A program made the position numbers and the translations under genes. From Latrodectus hesperus (lineage: Eukaryota; Arthropoda; Arachnida; Araneae; Theridiidae), in assembly GCA_037975125.1 (NCBI GenBank), contig CM075852.1, forward strand, positions 18,025,099 to 18,089,098: DNA of 64,000 bases, written 5' to 3'. The first letter of the stretch is position 1; each line of letters opens with the position of its first letter. The notes under the pieces were generated by a model. That model was given only the letters and a program-made list of their open reading frames with translations, made no database searches and was not told the origin of the DNA. Shown here piece after piece: positions 49,200 through 62,200 of the stretch.

Positions 49200-51300
49200 A
49201 AAAAAAAATGTGTGGTCTTTGCAGCATTTGAAAAAAGCTTTTCAACCAAAGAGTGTGGACTTGCAGCTTTTCAACCAAAAAGTGTGGACTGGCAGCTTTT
49301 CAACCAAAAAGTGTGGACTTGCAGCATTTCATCAAAAAAGTGTGGATTTGCAGCTTTTCAACCAAAGTGTTGACTTGCAGCATTTCGAAAGAAAAAATGT
49401 GTTGACTTGCAGCATTTCAAAAAAATGTGTGGACTTGCAGCATTTGAAAAAAAAATTCTGGACTTGCAGCATTTGAAAAAAAAATTCTGGACTTGCAGCA
49501 TTTGAAAAAAAATTCTAGACTTGCATGCATTTGAAAAAAAATTCTAGACTTGCAGCATTTGAAAAAAAATTCTAGACTTGCAGCATTTGAAAAAAAATTC
49601 TAGACTTGCAGCTTTTGAAAAAAAAATTGTGGACTTGCAGCATTTCAAAAAAAAAAAATTTTTGGACTTGCAGCATTTGAAAAAAAATGTCTGGACTTGC
49701 AGCATTTGAAAAAAAATGTCTTGACTTGCAGCTTTTCAAAAAAAATTGTGCAGCTTTTCAAAGAAAAAGGCAGCTTTTCAATAAAGTGTGGGCTTGAAGC
49801 ATTTCAAAAAAAAATGTTTGGAATTGCAGCATTTCAAAAAAAATGTGTGGACTTGTAGCATTTCAAAAAAATAAAATGTTGTGGACTTGGAGCTTTTCAA
49901 AAATAGTGGACTGGCAGCTTTTCAAAAATAGTGGACTGGCTGCTTTTCAAAAAGAGTGGACTGGCAGCTTTTCAACCAAAAAGTGTGGACTTGGAGCTTT
50001 TCAAAGAAAAAGGCAGCTTCTCAATTAAGTGTGGGCTTGCAGCATTTGAAAAAAAATGTCTGGACTTGCAGCATTTGAAAAAAAAATGTGTGGACTTGCA
50101 GCATTTCAAAAAAAAAAGTGGACTTGGAGCTTTTCAACAAAAAGTGTGGATTTGGAGCTTTTCAGCCAAAAAGTGTGGACTAGCAGCTTTTCAACCAAAA
50201 AGTGTGGACTGGCAGCTTTTCAACCAAAAGTGTGGACTGGCAGCCTTTCAACCAAAAAGTTTGGACTTGGAGCTTTTCAACCAAAAAGTGTGGACTTGGA
50301 GCTTTTCAACAAAAAGTGTGGACTTGGAGCTTTTCAACAAAAAGTGTGGACTTGGAGCTTTTCAACAAAAAGTGTGGACTTGGAGCTTTTCAACGAAAAA
50401 GTGTGGACTTGGAGCTTTTCAACCAAAGAGTGTGGACTGGCAGCTTTTCAACCAAAGAGTGTGGACTGGCAGCTTTTCAACCAAAGAGTGTGGACTGGCA
50501 GCTTTTCAACCAAAAAGTGTGGACTGGCAGCTTTTCAACCAAAAAGTGTGGACTGGCAGCTTTTCAACCAAAAAGTGTGGACTGGCAGCTTTTCAACCAA
50601 AAAGTGTGGACTGGCAGCTTTTCAACCAAAAAGTGTGGACTGGCAGCTTTTCAACCAAAAAGTGTGGACTGGCAGCTTTTCAACCAAAAAGTGTGGACTT
50701 GCAGCTTTTCAACCAAAGAGTGTGGACTTGTAGCTTTTCAAAGAAAAAGGCAGCTTCTCAATAAAGTGTGGGCATGCAGCATTTCAATAAAAAATGTGTT
50801 GACTTGCAGCATTTCAAAAAAAATGTGTGGTCTTGCAGCTTTTCAATCAAAAAGTGTGGACTTGCAGCTTTTCAACCAAAGAGTGTGAACTTGCAGCTTT
50901 TCAACCAAAAAGTGTGGACTTGGAGCTTTTCAACCAAAAAGTGTGGACTTGGAGCTTTTCAACCAAAAAGTGTGGACTTGGAGCTTTTCAACCAAAAAGT
51001 GTGGACTTGGAGCTTTTCAACCAAAAAGTGTGGACTGGCAGCTTTTCAACCAAAAAGTGTGGACTGGCAGCTTTTCAACCAAAAAGTGTGGACTGGCAGC
51101 TTTTCAACCAAAAAGTGTGGACTTGCAGCATTTCATCAAAAAAGTGTGGATTTGCAGCTTTTCAGCCAAAAAGTGTGGACTTGCAGCTTTTCAAGGAAGA
51201 GTGTGGACTTGCAGCTTTTCAAAGAAAAAAAATGTGTAGATTTGCAGCATTTCAAAAAAAAATGTGTGGTCTTTGCAGCATTTGAAAAAGCTTTTCAACC
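49200..51300. repeat. Higher-order repeat, copy 1
   Basis: The order of rare variants here is repeated later. CATTTCGAAAGAAAAAATG at 49381 recurs at 56263 and 61434. GCATGCATTTGAAAAA near 49524 and GGCAGCCTTTCAACC near 50237 recur near 56407 and 57064. The unit therefore reappears about 6.88 kb downstream. Confidence 0.88.
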
Positions 51301-52043
51301 AAAGAGTGTGGACTTGCAGCATTTCAAAAAAAAAATGTGTTGACTTGCAGCATTTCAAAAAAAAATGTGTAGATTTGCAGCATTTCAAAAAAAATGTGTG
51401 GTCTTTGCAGCATTTGAAAAAAGCTTTTCAACACAAAGAGTGTGGACTTGCAGCTTTTCAAAGAAAAAGGCAGCTTCTCAATTAAGTGTGGGCTTGCAGC
51501 ATTTGAAAAAAAATGTGTGGACTTGCAGCATTTCAAAAAAAAATGTGGACTTGCAGCATTTCAAAAAAAAAAAATTGTGTGGACTTGCAACATTTCAAAA
51601 AAAAAAAAAAAGTGGACTTGGAGCTTTTCAACAAAAATTGTGGATTTGGAGCTTTTCAGCCAAAAAGTGTGGACTGGCAGCTTTTCAACCAAAAAGTGTG
51701 GACTGGCAGCTTTTCAACCAAAAAGTGTGGACTGGCAGCTTTTCAACCAAAAAGTTTGGACTTGGAGCTTTTCAACCAAAAAGTGTGGACTTGGAGCTTT
51801 TCAACAAAAAGTGTGGACTTGCAGCATTTCAAAAAAAAATGTGGACTTGCAGCATTTCAAAAAAAAAATTGTGTGGACTTGCAACATTTCAAAAAAAAAA
51901 AGTGGACTTGGAGCTTTTCAACAAAAAGTGTGGATTTGGAGCTTTTCAGCCAAAAAGTGTGGACTGGCAGCTTTTCAACCAAAAAGTGTGGACTGGCAGC
52001 TTTTCAACCAAAAAGTGTGGACTGGCAGCTTTTCAACCAAAAA

Positions 52044-52710
52044 GTGTGGACTTGGAGCTTTTCAACGAAAAAGTGTGGACTTGGAGCTTTTCAACGAAAA
52101 AGTGTGGACTTGGAGCTTTTCAACGAAAAAGTGTGGACTTGGAGCTTTTCAACGAAAAAGTGTGGACTTGGAGCTTTTCAACGAAAAAGTGTGGACTTGG
52201 AGCTTTTCAACGAAAAAGTGTGGACTTGGAGCTTTTCAACGAAAAAGTGTGGACTTGGAGCTTTTCAACGAAAAAGTGTGGACTTGGAGCTTTTCAACGA
52301 AAAAGTGTGGACTTGGAGCTTTTCAACGAAAAAGTGTGGACTTGGAGCTTTTCAACGAAAAAGTGTGGACTTGGAGCTTTTCAACGAAAAAGTGTGGACT
52401 TGGAGCTTTTCAACGAAAAAGTGTGGACTTGGAGCTTTTCAACGAAAAAGTGTGGACTTGGAGCTTTTCAACGAAAAAGTGTGGACTTGGAGCTTTTCAA
52501 CGAAAAAGTGTGGACTTGGAGCTTTTCAACGAAAAAGTGTGGACTTGGAGCTTTTCAACGAAAAAGTGTGGACTTGGAGCTTTTCAACGAAAAAGTGTGG
52601 ACTTGGAGCTTTTCAACGAAAAAGTGTGGACTTGGAGCTTTTCAACGAAAAAGTGTGGACTTGGAGCTTTTCAACGAAAAAGTGTGGACTTGGAGCTTTT
52701 CAACGAAAAA
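52044..52710. repeat. Homogeneous block: 23 CAACG-type monomers
   Basis: 667 bp, exactly 23 x 29 bp, with no visible substitution. It is the longest uniform run in the window. Confidence 0.95.
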
Positions 52711-53625
52711 GTGTGGACTGGCAGCTTTTCAACGAAAAAGTGTGGACTGGCAGCTTTTCAACCAAAGAGTGTGGACTGGCAGCTTTTCAACCAAAGAGTG
52801 TGGACTTGCAGCTTTTCAAAGGAAAAGGCAGCTTCTCAATGAAGTGTGGGCTTGCAGTATTTCAAAAAAAAAATGTGTTGACTTGCAGCATTTAAAAAAA
52901 AATGTGTTGACTTGCAGCATTTCAAAAAAATGTGTCGATTTGCAGCATTTCAAAAAAAAATGTGTCGATTTGCAGAATTTCAAAAAAAAAATGTGTCGAT
53001 TTGCAGCATTTCAAAAAAAAATGTGTCGATTTGCAGCATTTCAAAAAAAAAATGTGTCGATTTGCATCATTTCAAAAAAAATGTGTGGTCTTTGCAGCAT
53101 TTGAAAAAAGCTTTTCAACCAAAGAGTGTGGACTTGCAGCATTTCAAAAAAAAAATGTGTCGACTTGCAGCATTTCAAAAAAAATGTGTCGATTTGCAGC
53201 ATTTCAAAAAAAAATGTGTCGATTTGCATCATTTCAAAAAAAATGTGTGGTCTTTGCAGCATTTGAAAAAAGCTTTTCAACACAAGAGTGTGGACTTGCA
53301 GCTTTTCAAAGAAAAAGGCAGCTTCTCAATTAAGTGTGGGCTTGCAGCATTTGAAAAAAAATGTCTTGACTTGCAGCATTTGAAAAAAAATGTGTGGACT
53401 TGCAGCATTTCAAAAAAAAAATGTGGACTTGCAGCATTTCAAAAAAAAAATTGTGTGGACTTGCAACATTTCAAAAAAAAAAAAGTGGACTTGGAGCTTT
53501 TCAACAAAAAGTGTGGATTTGGAGCTTTTCAGCCAAAAAGTGTGGACTGGCAGCTTTTCAACCAAAAAGTGTGGACTTGCAGCTTTTCAACCAAAAAGTG
53601 TGGACTGGCAGCTTTTCAACAAAAA

Positions 53626-54175
53626 GTGTGGACTTGGAGCTTTTCAACGAAAAAGTGTGGACTTGGAGCTTTTCAACGAAAAAGTGTGGACTTGGAGCTT
53701 TTCAACGAAAAAGTGTGGACTTGGAGCTTTTCAACAAAAAGTGTGGACTTGGAGCTTTTCAACGAAAAAGTGTGGACTTGGAGCTTTTCAACGAAAAAGT
53801 GTGGACTTGGAGCTTTTCAACGAAAAAGTGTGGACTTGGAGCTTTTCAACGAAAAAGTGTGGACTTGGAGCTTTTCAACGAAAAAGTGTGGACTTGGAGC
53901 TTTTCAACGAAAAAGTGTGGACTTGGAGCTTTTCAACGAAAAAGTGTGGACTTGGAGCTTTTCAACGAAAAAGTGTGGACTTGGAGCTTTTCAACGAAAA
54001 AGTGTGGACTTGGAGCTTTTCAACGAAAAAGTGTGGACTTGGAGCTTTTCAACGAAAAAGTGTGGACTTGGAGCTTTTCAACGAAAAAGTGTGGACTTGG
54101 AGCTTTTCAACGAAAAAGTGTGGACTTGGAGCTTTTCAACGAAAAAGTGTGGACTTGGAGCTTTTCAACGAAAAA
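53626..54175. repeat. Homogeneous block: 19 CAACG/CAACA monomers
   Basis: 550 bp: 18 monomers of 29 bp and one of 28 bp (CAACAAAAA type, the fourth in the block). Confidence 0.93.
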
Positions 54176-55070
54176 GTGTGGACTTGCAGCTTTTCAACGA
54201 AAAAGTGTGGACTTGGCAGCTTTTCAACCAAAGAGTGTGGACTGGCAGCTTTTCAACCAAAGAGTGTGGACTTGCAGCTTTTCAAAGGAAAAGGCAGCTT
54301 CTCAATGAAGTGTGGGCTTGCAGTATTTCAAAAAAAAATGTGTTGACTTGCAGCATTTCAAAAAAAATGTGTTGACTTGCAGCATTTCAAAAAAAATGTG
54401 TCGATTTGCAGCATTTCAAAAAAAAATGTGTCGATTTGCAGCATTTCAAAAAAAAAATGTGTCGATTTGCAGCATTTCAAAAAAAAATGTGTCGACTTGC
54501 AGCATTTCAAAAAAAAAAATGTGTCGATTTGCATCATTTCAAAAAAAAATGTGTGGTCTTTGCAGCATTTGAAAAAAGCTTTTCAACCAAAGAGTGTGGA
54601 CTTGCAGCATTTCAAAAAAAAAATGTGTCGATTTGCAGCATTTCAAAAAAAAAAATGTGTCGATTTGCATCATTTCAAAAAAAAATGTGTGGTCTTTGCA
54701 GCATTTGAAAAAAGCTTTTCAACACAAGAGTGTGGACTTGCAGCTTTTCAAAGAAAAAGGCAGCTTCTCAATTAAGTGTGGGCTTGCAGCATTTGAAAAA
54801 AAATGTCTTGACTTGCAGCATTTGAAAAAAAAATGTGTGGACTTGCAGCATTTCAAAAAAAAAAATGTGGACTTGCAGCATTTCAAAAAAAAAATTGTGT
54901 GGACTTGCAACATTTCAAAAAAAAAAAGTGGACTTGGAGCTTTTCAACAAAAAGTGTGGATTTGGAGCATTTCAGCCAAAAAGTGTGGACTGGCAGCTTT
55001 TCAACCAAAAAGTGTGGACTTGCAGCTTTTCAACCAAAAAGTGTGGACTTGGCAGCTTTTCAACGAAAAA

Positions 55071-55301
55071 GTGTGGACTTGGAGCTTTTCAACGAAAAAG
55101 TGTGGACTTGGAGCTTTTCAACGAAAAAGTGTGGACTTGGAGCTTTTCAACGAAAAAGTGTGGACTTGGAGCTTTTCAACAAAAAGTGTGGACTTGGAGC
55201 TTTTCAACGAAAAAGTGTGGACTTGGAGCTTTTCAACGAAAAAGTGTGGACTTGGAGCTTTTCAACGAAAAAGTGTGGACTTGGAGCTTTTCAACGAAAA
55301 A
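55071..55301. repeat. Homogeneous block: 8 CAACG/CAACA monomers
   Basis: 231 bp: seven 29-bp monomers plus one 28-bp monomer, preceded by a 30-bp variant with GGACTTGGCAGC. Confidence 0.92.
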
Positions 55302-56079
55302 GTGTGGACTTGCAGCTTTTCAACCAAAGAGTGTGGACTGGCAGCTTTTCAACCAAAGAGTGTGGACTGGCAGCTTTTCAACCAAAGAGTGTGGACTTGC
55401 AGCTTTTCAAAGGAAAAGGCAGCTTCTCAATGAAGTGTGGGCTTGCAGTATTTCAAAAAAAAATGTGTTGACTTGCAGCATTTAAAAAAAAAATGTGTTG
55501 ACTTGCAGCATTTCAAAAAAATGTGTCGATTTGCAGCATTTCAAAAAAAAATGTGTCGATTTGCAGCATTTCAAAAAAAAATGTGTGGTCTTTGCAGCAT
55601 TTGAAAAAAGCTTTTCAACCAAAGAGTGTGGACTTGCAGCATTTCAAAAAAAAATGTGTTGACTTGCAGCATTTCAAAAAAAATGTGTAGATTTGCAGCA
55701 TTTCAAAAAAAATGTGTGGTCTTTGCAGCATTTGAAAAAAGCTTTTCAACCAAAGAGTGTGGACTTGCAGCTTTTCAAAGGAAAAGGCAGCTTCTCAATG
55801 AAGTGTGGGCTTGCAGTATTTCAAAAAAAAATGTGTTGACTTGCAGCATTTCAAAAAAAAAATGTGTCGATTTGCAGCATTTCAAAAAAAAAAAATGTGT
55901 CGATTTGCATCATTTCAAAAAAAAAATGTGTGGTCTTTGCAGCATTTGAAAAAAGCTTTTCAACCAAAGAGTGTGGACTTGCAGCATTTCAAAAAAAAAA
56001 TGTGTTGACTTGCAGCATTTCAAAAAAAAATGTGTTGACTTGCAGCATTTCAAAAAAAAATGTGTAGATTTGCAGCATT

Positions 56080-58240
56080 TCAAAAAAAAATGTGTGGTCT
56101 TTGCAGCATTTGAAAAAAGCTTTTCAACCAAAGAGTGTGGACTTGCAGCTTTTCAACCAAAAAGTGTGGACTGGCAGCTTTTCAACCAAAAAGTGTGGAC
56201 TTGCAGCATTTCATCAAAAAAGTGTGGATTTGCATCTTTTCAACCAAAGTGTTGACTTGCAGCATTTCGAAAGAAAAAATGTGTTGACTTGCAGCATTTC
56301 AAAAAAATGTGTGGACTTGCAGCATTTGAAAAAAAAATTCTGGACTTGCAGCATTTGAAAAAAAAATTCTGGACTTGCAGCATTTGAAAAAAAATTCTAG
56401 ACTTGCATGCATTTGAAAAAAATTCTAGACTTGCAGCATTTGAAAAAAATTCTAGACTTGCAGCATTTGAAAAAAATTCTAGACTTGCAGCTTTTGAAAA
56501 AAAAATTGTGGACTTGCAGCATTTCAAAAAAAAAATTTTTGGACTTGCAGCATTTGAAAAAAAATGTCTGGACTTGCAGCATTTGAAAAAAAAATGTCTT
56601 GACTTGCAGCTTTTCAAAAAAATTTTGCAGCTTTTCAAAGAAAAAGGCAGCTTTTCAATAAAGTGTGGGCTTGAAGCATTTCAAAAAAAAAATGTTTGGA
56701 ATTGCAGCATTTCAAAAAAAAATGTGTGGACTTGTAGCATTTCAAAAAAATAAAATGTTGTGGACTTGGAGCTTTTCAAAAAGAGTGGACTGGCAGCTTT
56801 TCAACCAAAAAGTGTGGACTTGGAGCTTTTCAAAGAAAAAGGCAGCTTCTCAATTAAGTGTGGGCTTGCAGCATTTGAAAAAAAATGTCTGGACTTGCAG
56901 CATTTGAAAAAAATGTGTGGACTTGCAGCATTTCAAAAAAAGAGTGGACTTGGAGCTTTTCAACAAAAAGTGTGGATTTGGAGCTTTTCAGCCAAAAAGT
57001 GTGGACTAGCAGCTTTTCAACCAAAAAGTGTGGACTGGCAGCTTTTCAACCAAAAGTGTGGACTGGCAGCCTTTCAACCAAAAAGTTTGGACTTGGAGCT
57101 TTTCAACCAAAAAGTGTGGACTTGGAGCTTTTCAACAAAAAGTGTGGACTTGGAGCTTTTCAACAAAAAGTGTGGACTTGGAGCTTTTCAACAAAAAGTG
57201 TGGACTTGGAGCTTTTCAACGAAAAAGTGTGGACTTGGAGCTTTTCAACCAAAGAGTGTGGACTGGCAGCTTTTCAACCAAAGAGTGTGGACTGGCAGCT
57301 TTTCAACCAAAGAGTGTGGACTGGCAGCTTTTCAACCAAAGAGTGTGGACTTGGAGCTTTTCAACCAAAAAGTGTGGACTGGCAGCTTTTCAACCAAAAA
57401 GTGTGGACTGGCAGCTTTTCAACCAAAAAGTGTGGACTGGCAGCTTTTCAACCAAAAAGTGTGGACTGGCAGCTTTTCAACCAAAAAGTGTGGACTGGCA
57501 GCTTTTCAACCAAAAAGTGTGGACTGGCAGCTTTTCAACCAAAAAGTGTGGACTGGCAGCTTTTCAACCAAAAAGTGTGGACTGGCAGCTTTTCAACCAA
57601 AAAGTGTGGACTTGCAGCTTTTCAACCAAAGAGTGTGGACTTGTAGCTTTTCAAAGAAAAAGGCAGCTTCTCAATAAAGTGTGGGCATGCAGCATTTCAA
57701 TAAAAAATGTGTTGACTTGCAGCATTTCAAAAAAAATGTGTGGTCTTGCAGCTTTTCAATCAAAAAGTGTGGACTTGCAGCTTTTCAACCAAAGAGTGTG
57801 AACTTGCAGCTTTTCAACCAAAAAGTGTGGACTTGGAGCTTTTCAACCAAAAAGTGTGGACTTGGAGCTTTTCAACCAAAAAGTGTGGACTGGCAGCTTT
57901 TCAACCAAAAAGTGTGGACTGGCAGCTTTTCAACCAAAAAGTGTGGACTGGCAGCTTTTCAACCAAAAAGAGTGGACTTGCAGCATTTCATCAAAAAAGT
58001 GTGGATTTGCAGCTTTTCAACCAAAAAGTGTGGACTTGCAGCTTTTCAAGGAAGAGTGTGGACTTGCAGCTTTTCAAAGAAAAAAAATGTGTAGATTTGC
58101 AGCATTTCAAAAAAAATGTGTGGTCTTTGCAGCATTTGAAAAAAGCTTTTCAACCAAAGAGTGTGGACTTGCAGCATTTCAAAAAAAAATGTGTTGACTT
58201 GCAGCATTTCAAAAAAAAATGTGTAGATTTGCAGCATTTC
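56080..58240. repeat. Higher-order repeat, copy 2
   Basis: Same variant order as 49200-51300, with small copy-number differences in the monomer runs. For example, one GGACTTGGAGC monomer with CAACC is inserted among the GGACTGGCAGC copies near 57345. Confidence 0.88.
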
Positions 58241-61200
58241 AAAAAAAAATGTGTGGTCTTTGCAGCATTTGAAAAAAGCTTTTCAACACAAAGAGTGTGG
58301 ACTTGCAGCTTTTCAAAGAAAAAGGCAGCTTCTCAATTAAGTGTGGGCTTGCAGCATTTGAAAAAAAATGTGTGGACTTGCAGCATTTCAAAAAAAAATG
58401 TGGACTTGCAGCATTTCAAAAAAAAAATTGTGTGGACTTGCAACATTTCAAAAAAAAAAAAAAGTGGACTTGGAGCTTTTCAACAAAAAGTGTGGATTTG
58501 GAGCTTTTCAGCCAAAAAGTGTGGACTGGCAGCTTTTCAACCAAAAAGTGTGGACTGGCAGCTTTTCAACCAAAAAGTGTGGACTGGCAGCTTTTCAACC
58601 AAAAAGTTTGGACTTGGAGCTTTTCAACCAAAAAGTGTGGACTTGGAGCTTTTCAACAAAAAGTGTGGACTTGCAGCATTTCAAAAAAAAATGTGGACTT
58701 GCAGCATTTCAAAAAAAAATTGTGTGGACTTGCAACATTTCAAAAAAAAAAATGTGGACTTGGAGCTTTTCAACAAAAAGTGTGGATTTGGAGCTTTTCA
58801 GCCAAAAAGTGTGGACTGGCAGCTTTTCAACCAAAAAGTGTGGACTGGCAGCTTTTCAACCAAAAAGTGTGGACTGGCAGCTTTTCAACCAAAAAGTGTG
58901 GACTTGGCAGCTTTTCAACCAAAAAGTGTGGACTTGGAGCTTTTCAACGAAAAAGTGTGGACTTGGAGCTTTTCAACGAAAAAGTGTGGACTTGCAGCTT
59001 TTCAACGAAAAAGTGTGGACTTGGAGCTTTTCAACAAAAAGTGTGGACTTGGAGCTTTTCAACGAAAAAGTGTGGACTTGCAGCATTTCATCAAAAAAGT
59101 GTGGATTTGCAGCTTTTCAACCAAAGAGTGTGGACTGGCAGCTTTTCAACCAAAGAGTGTGGACTTGCAGCTTTTCAAGGAAGAGTGTGGACTTGCAGCT
59201 TTTCAAAGAAAAAGGCAGCTTCTCAATGAAGTGTGGGCTTGCAGTATTTCAAAAAAAAATGTGTTGACTTGCAGCATTTCAAAAAAAAAAAAATGTGTTG
59301 ACTTGCAGCATTTCAAAAAAATGTGTCGATTTGCAGCATTTCAAAAAAAAAAATGTGTCGATTTGCAGCATTTCAAAAAAAAAATGTGTCGATTTGCAGC
59401 ATTTCAAAAAAAAATGTGTGGTCTTTGCAGCATTTGAAAAAAGCTTTTCAACCAAAGAGTGTGGACTTGCAGCATTTCAAAAAAAAATGTGTTGACTTGC
59501 AGCATTTCAAAAATAAATGTGTAGATTTGCAGCATTTCAAAAAAAAATGTGTGGTCTTTGCAGCATTTGAAAAAAGCTTTTCAACCAAAGAGTGTGGACT
59601 TGCAGCTTTTCAACCAAAGAGTGTGGACTTGCAGCTTTTCAAAGGAAAAGGCAGCTTCTCAATGAAGTGTGGGCTTGCAGTATTTCAAAAAAAAATGTGT
59701 TGACTTGCAGCATTTCAAAAAAAAAATGTGTTGATTTGCAGCATTTAAAAAAAAAAATGTGTCGATTTGCAGCATTTAAAAAAAAATGTGTGGTCTTTGC
59801 AGCATTTGAAAAAAGCTTTTCAACCAAAGAGTGTGGACTTGCAGCATTTCAAAAAAAAATGTGTTGACTTGCAGCATTTCAAAAAAAATGTGTAGATTTG
59901 CAGCATTTCAAAAAAAATGTGTGGTCTTTGCAGCATTTGAAAAAAGCTTTTCAACCAAAGAGTGTGGACTTGCAGCTTTTCAAAGAAAAAGGCAGCTTCT
60001 CAATTAAGTGTGGGCTTGCAGCATTTGAAAAAAAATGTCTTGACTTGCAGCATTTGAAAAAAAATGTGTGGACTTGCAGCATTTCAAAAAAAAAATGTGG
60101 ACTTGCAGCATTTCAAAAAAAAAATTGTGTGGACTTGCAACATTTCAAAAAAAAAAAGTGGACTTGGAGCTTTTCAACAAAAAGTGTGGATTTGGAGCTT
60201 TTCAGCCAAAAAGTGTGGACTGGCAGCTTTTCAACCAAAAAGTGTGGACTGGCAGCTTTTCAACCAAAAAGTGTGGACTGGCAGCTTTTCAACCAAAAAG
60301 TTTGGACTTGGAGCTTTTCAACCAAAAAGTGTGGACTTGGAGCTTTTCAACAAAAAGTGTGGACTTGGAGCTTTTCAACAAAAAGTGTGGACTTGGAGCT
60401 TTTCAACAAAAAGTGTGGACTTGGAGCTTTTCAACGAAAAAGTGTGGACTTGGAGCTTTTCAACGAAAAAGTGTGGACTTGGAGCTTTTCAACGAAAAAG
60501 TGTGGACTTGCAGCTTTTCAACCAAAGAGTGTGGACTGGCAGCTTTTCAACCAAAGAGTGTGGACTTGCAGCTTTTCAAAGGAAAAGGCAGCTTCTCAAT
60601 GAAGTGTGGGCTTGCAGTATTTCAAAAAAAAATGTGTTGACTTGCAGCATTTCAAAAAAATGTGTTGACTTGCAGCATTTCAAAAAAATGTGTCGATTTG
60701 CAGCATTTCAAAAAAAAAATGTGTCGATTTGCAGCATTTCAAAAAAAAAAATGTGTGGTCTTTGCAGCATTTGAAAAAAGCTTTTCAACCAAAGAGTGTG
60801 GACTTGCAGCATTTCAAAAAAAAAATGTGTTGACTTGCAGCATTTCAAAAAAAATGTGTAGATTTGCAGCATTTCAAAAAAATGTGTGGTCTTTGCAGCA
60901 TTTGAAAAAGCTTTTCAACCAAAGAGTGTGGACTTGCAGCTTTTCAAAGGAAAAGGCAGCTTCTCAATGAAGTGTGGGCTTGCAGTATTTCAAAAAAAAA
61001 TGTGTTGACTTGCAGCATTTCAAAAAAAAAATGTGTCGATTTGCAGCATTTCAAAAAAAAAAAAATGTGTCGATTTGCATCATTTCAAAAAAAAAAAAAA
61101 TGTGTAGATTTGCAGCATTTCAAAAAAAATGTGTGGTCTTTGCAGCATTTGAAAAAAGCTTTTCAACCAAAGAGTGTGGACTTGCAGCATTTCAAAAAAA

Positions 61201-61309
61201 AAAATGTGTTGACTTGCAGCATTTCAAAAAAAATGTGTTGACTTGCAGCATTTCAAAAAAAATGTGTAGATTTGCAGCATTTCAAAAAAATGTGTGGTCT
61301 TTGCAGCAT

Positions 61310-62200
61310 TTGAAAAAAGCTTTTCAACCAAAGAGTGTGGACTTGCAGCTTTTCAACCAAAAAGTGTGGACTTGCAGCATTTCATCAAAAAAGTGTGGAT
61401 TTGCATCTTTTCAACCAAAGTGTTGACTTGCAGCATTTCGAAAGAAAAAATGTGTTGACTTGCAGCATTTCAAAAAAATGTGTGGACTTGCAGCATTTGA
61501 AAAAAAAATTCTGGACTTGCAGCATTTGAAAAAAAATTCTAGACTTGCAGCATTTGAAAAAAAATTCTAGACTTGCAGCTTTTGAAAAAAAAATTGTGGA
61601 CTTGCAGCATTTCAAAAAAAAAAATTTTTGGACTTGCAGCATTTGAAAAAAAATGTCTGGACTTGCAGCATTTGAAAAAAAATGTCTTGACTTGCAGCTT
61701 TTCAAAAAAATTGTGCAGCTTTTCAAAGAAAAAGGCAGCTTTTCAATAAAGTGTGGGCTTGAAGCATTTCAAAAAAAAATGTTTGGAATTGCAGCATTTC
61801 AAAAAAAAATGTGTGGACTTGTAGCATTTCAAAAAAATAAGTGTGGACTTGGCAGCTTTTCAAAAATAGTGGACTGGCTGCTTTTCAAAAAGAGTGGACT
61901 GGCAGCTTTTCAACCAAAAAGTGTGGACTTGCAGCTTTTCAACCAAAAAGTGTGGAGTTGCAGCTTTTCAACCAAAAAGTGTGGACTTGCAGCTTTTCAA
62001 CCAAAAAGTGTGGACTGGCAGCTTTTCAACCAAAAAGTGTGGACTGGCAGCTTTTCAACCAAAAAGAGTGGACTTGCAGCATTTCATCAAAAAAGTGTGG
62101 ATTTGCAGCTTTTCAACCAAAAAGTGTGGACTTGCAGCTTTTCAAGGAAGAGTGTGGACTTGCAGCTTTTCAAAGAAAAAAAATGTGTAGATTTGCAGCA
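61310..62200. repeat. Higher-order repeat, copy 3 (shortened)
   Basis: It begins like copies 1 and 2 (CATTTCGAAAGAAAAAATG at 61434) but lacks the GCATGCATTTG monomer and the central GGAGC runs, joining at about 61850 directly to the later part of the unit. A GGAGTTGCAGC variant near 61952 recurs near 62755, giving a further 0.8-kb local duplication. Confidence 0.82.
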
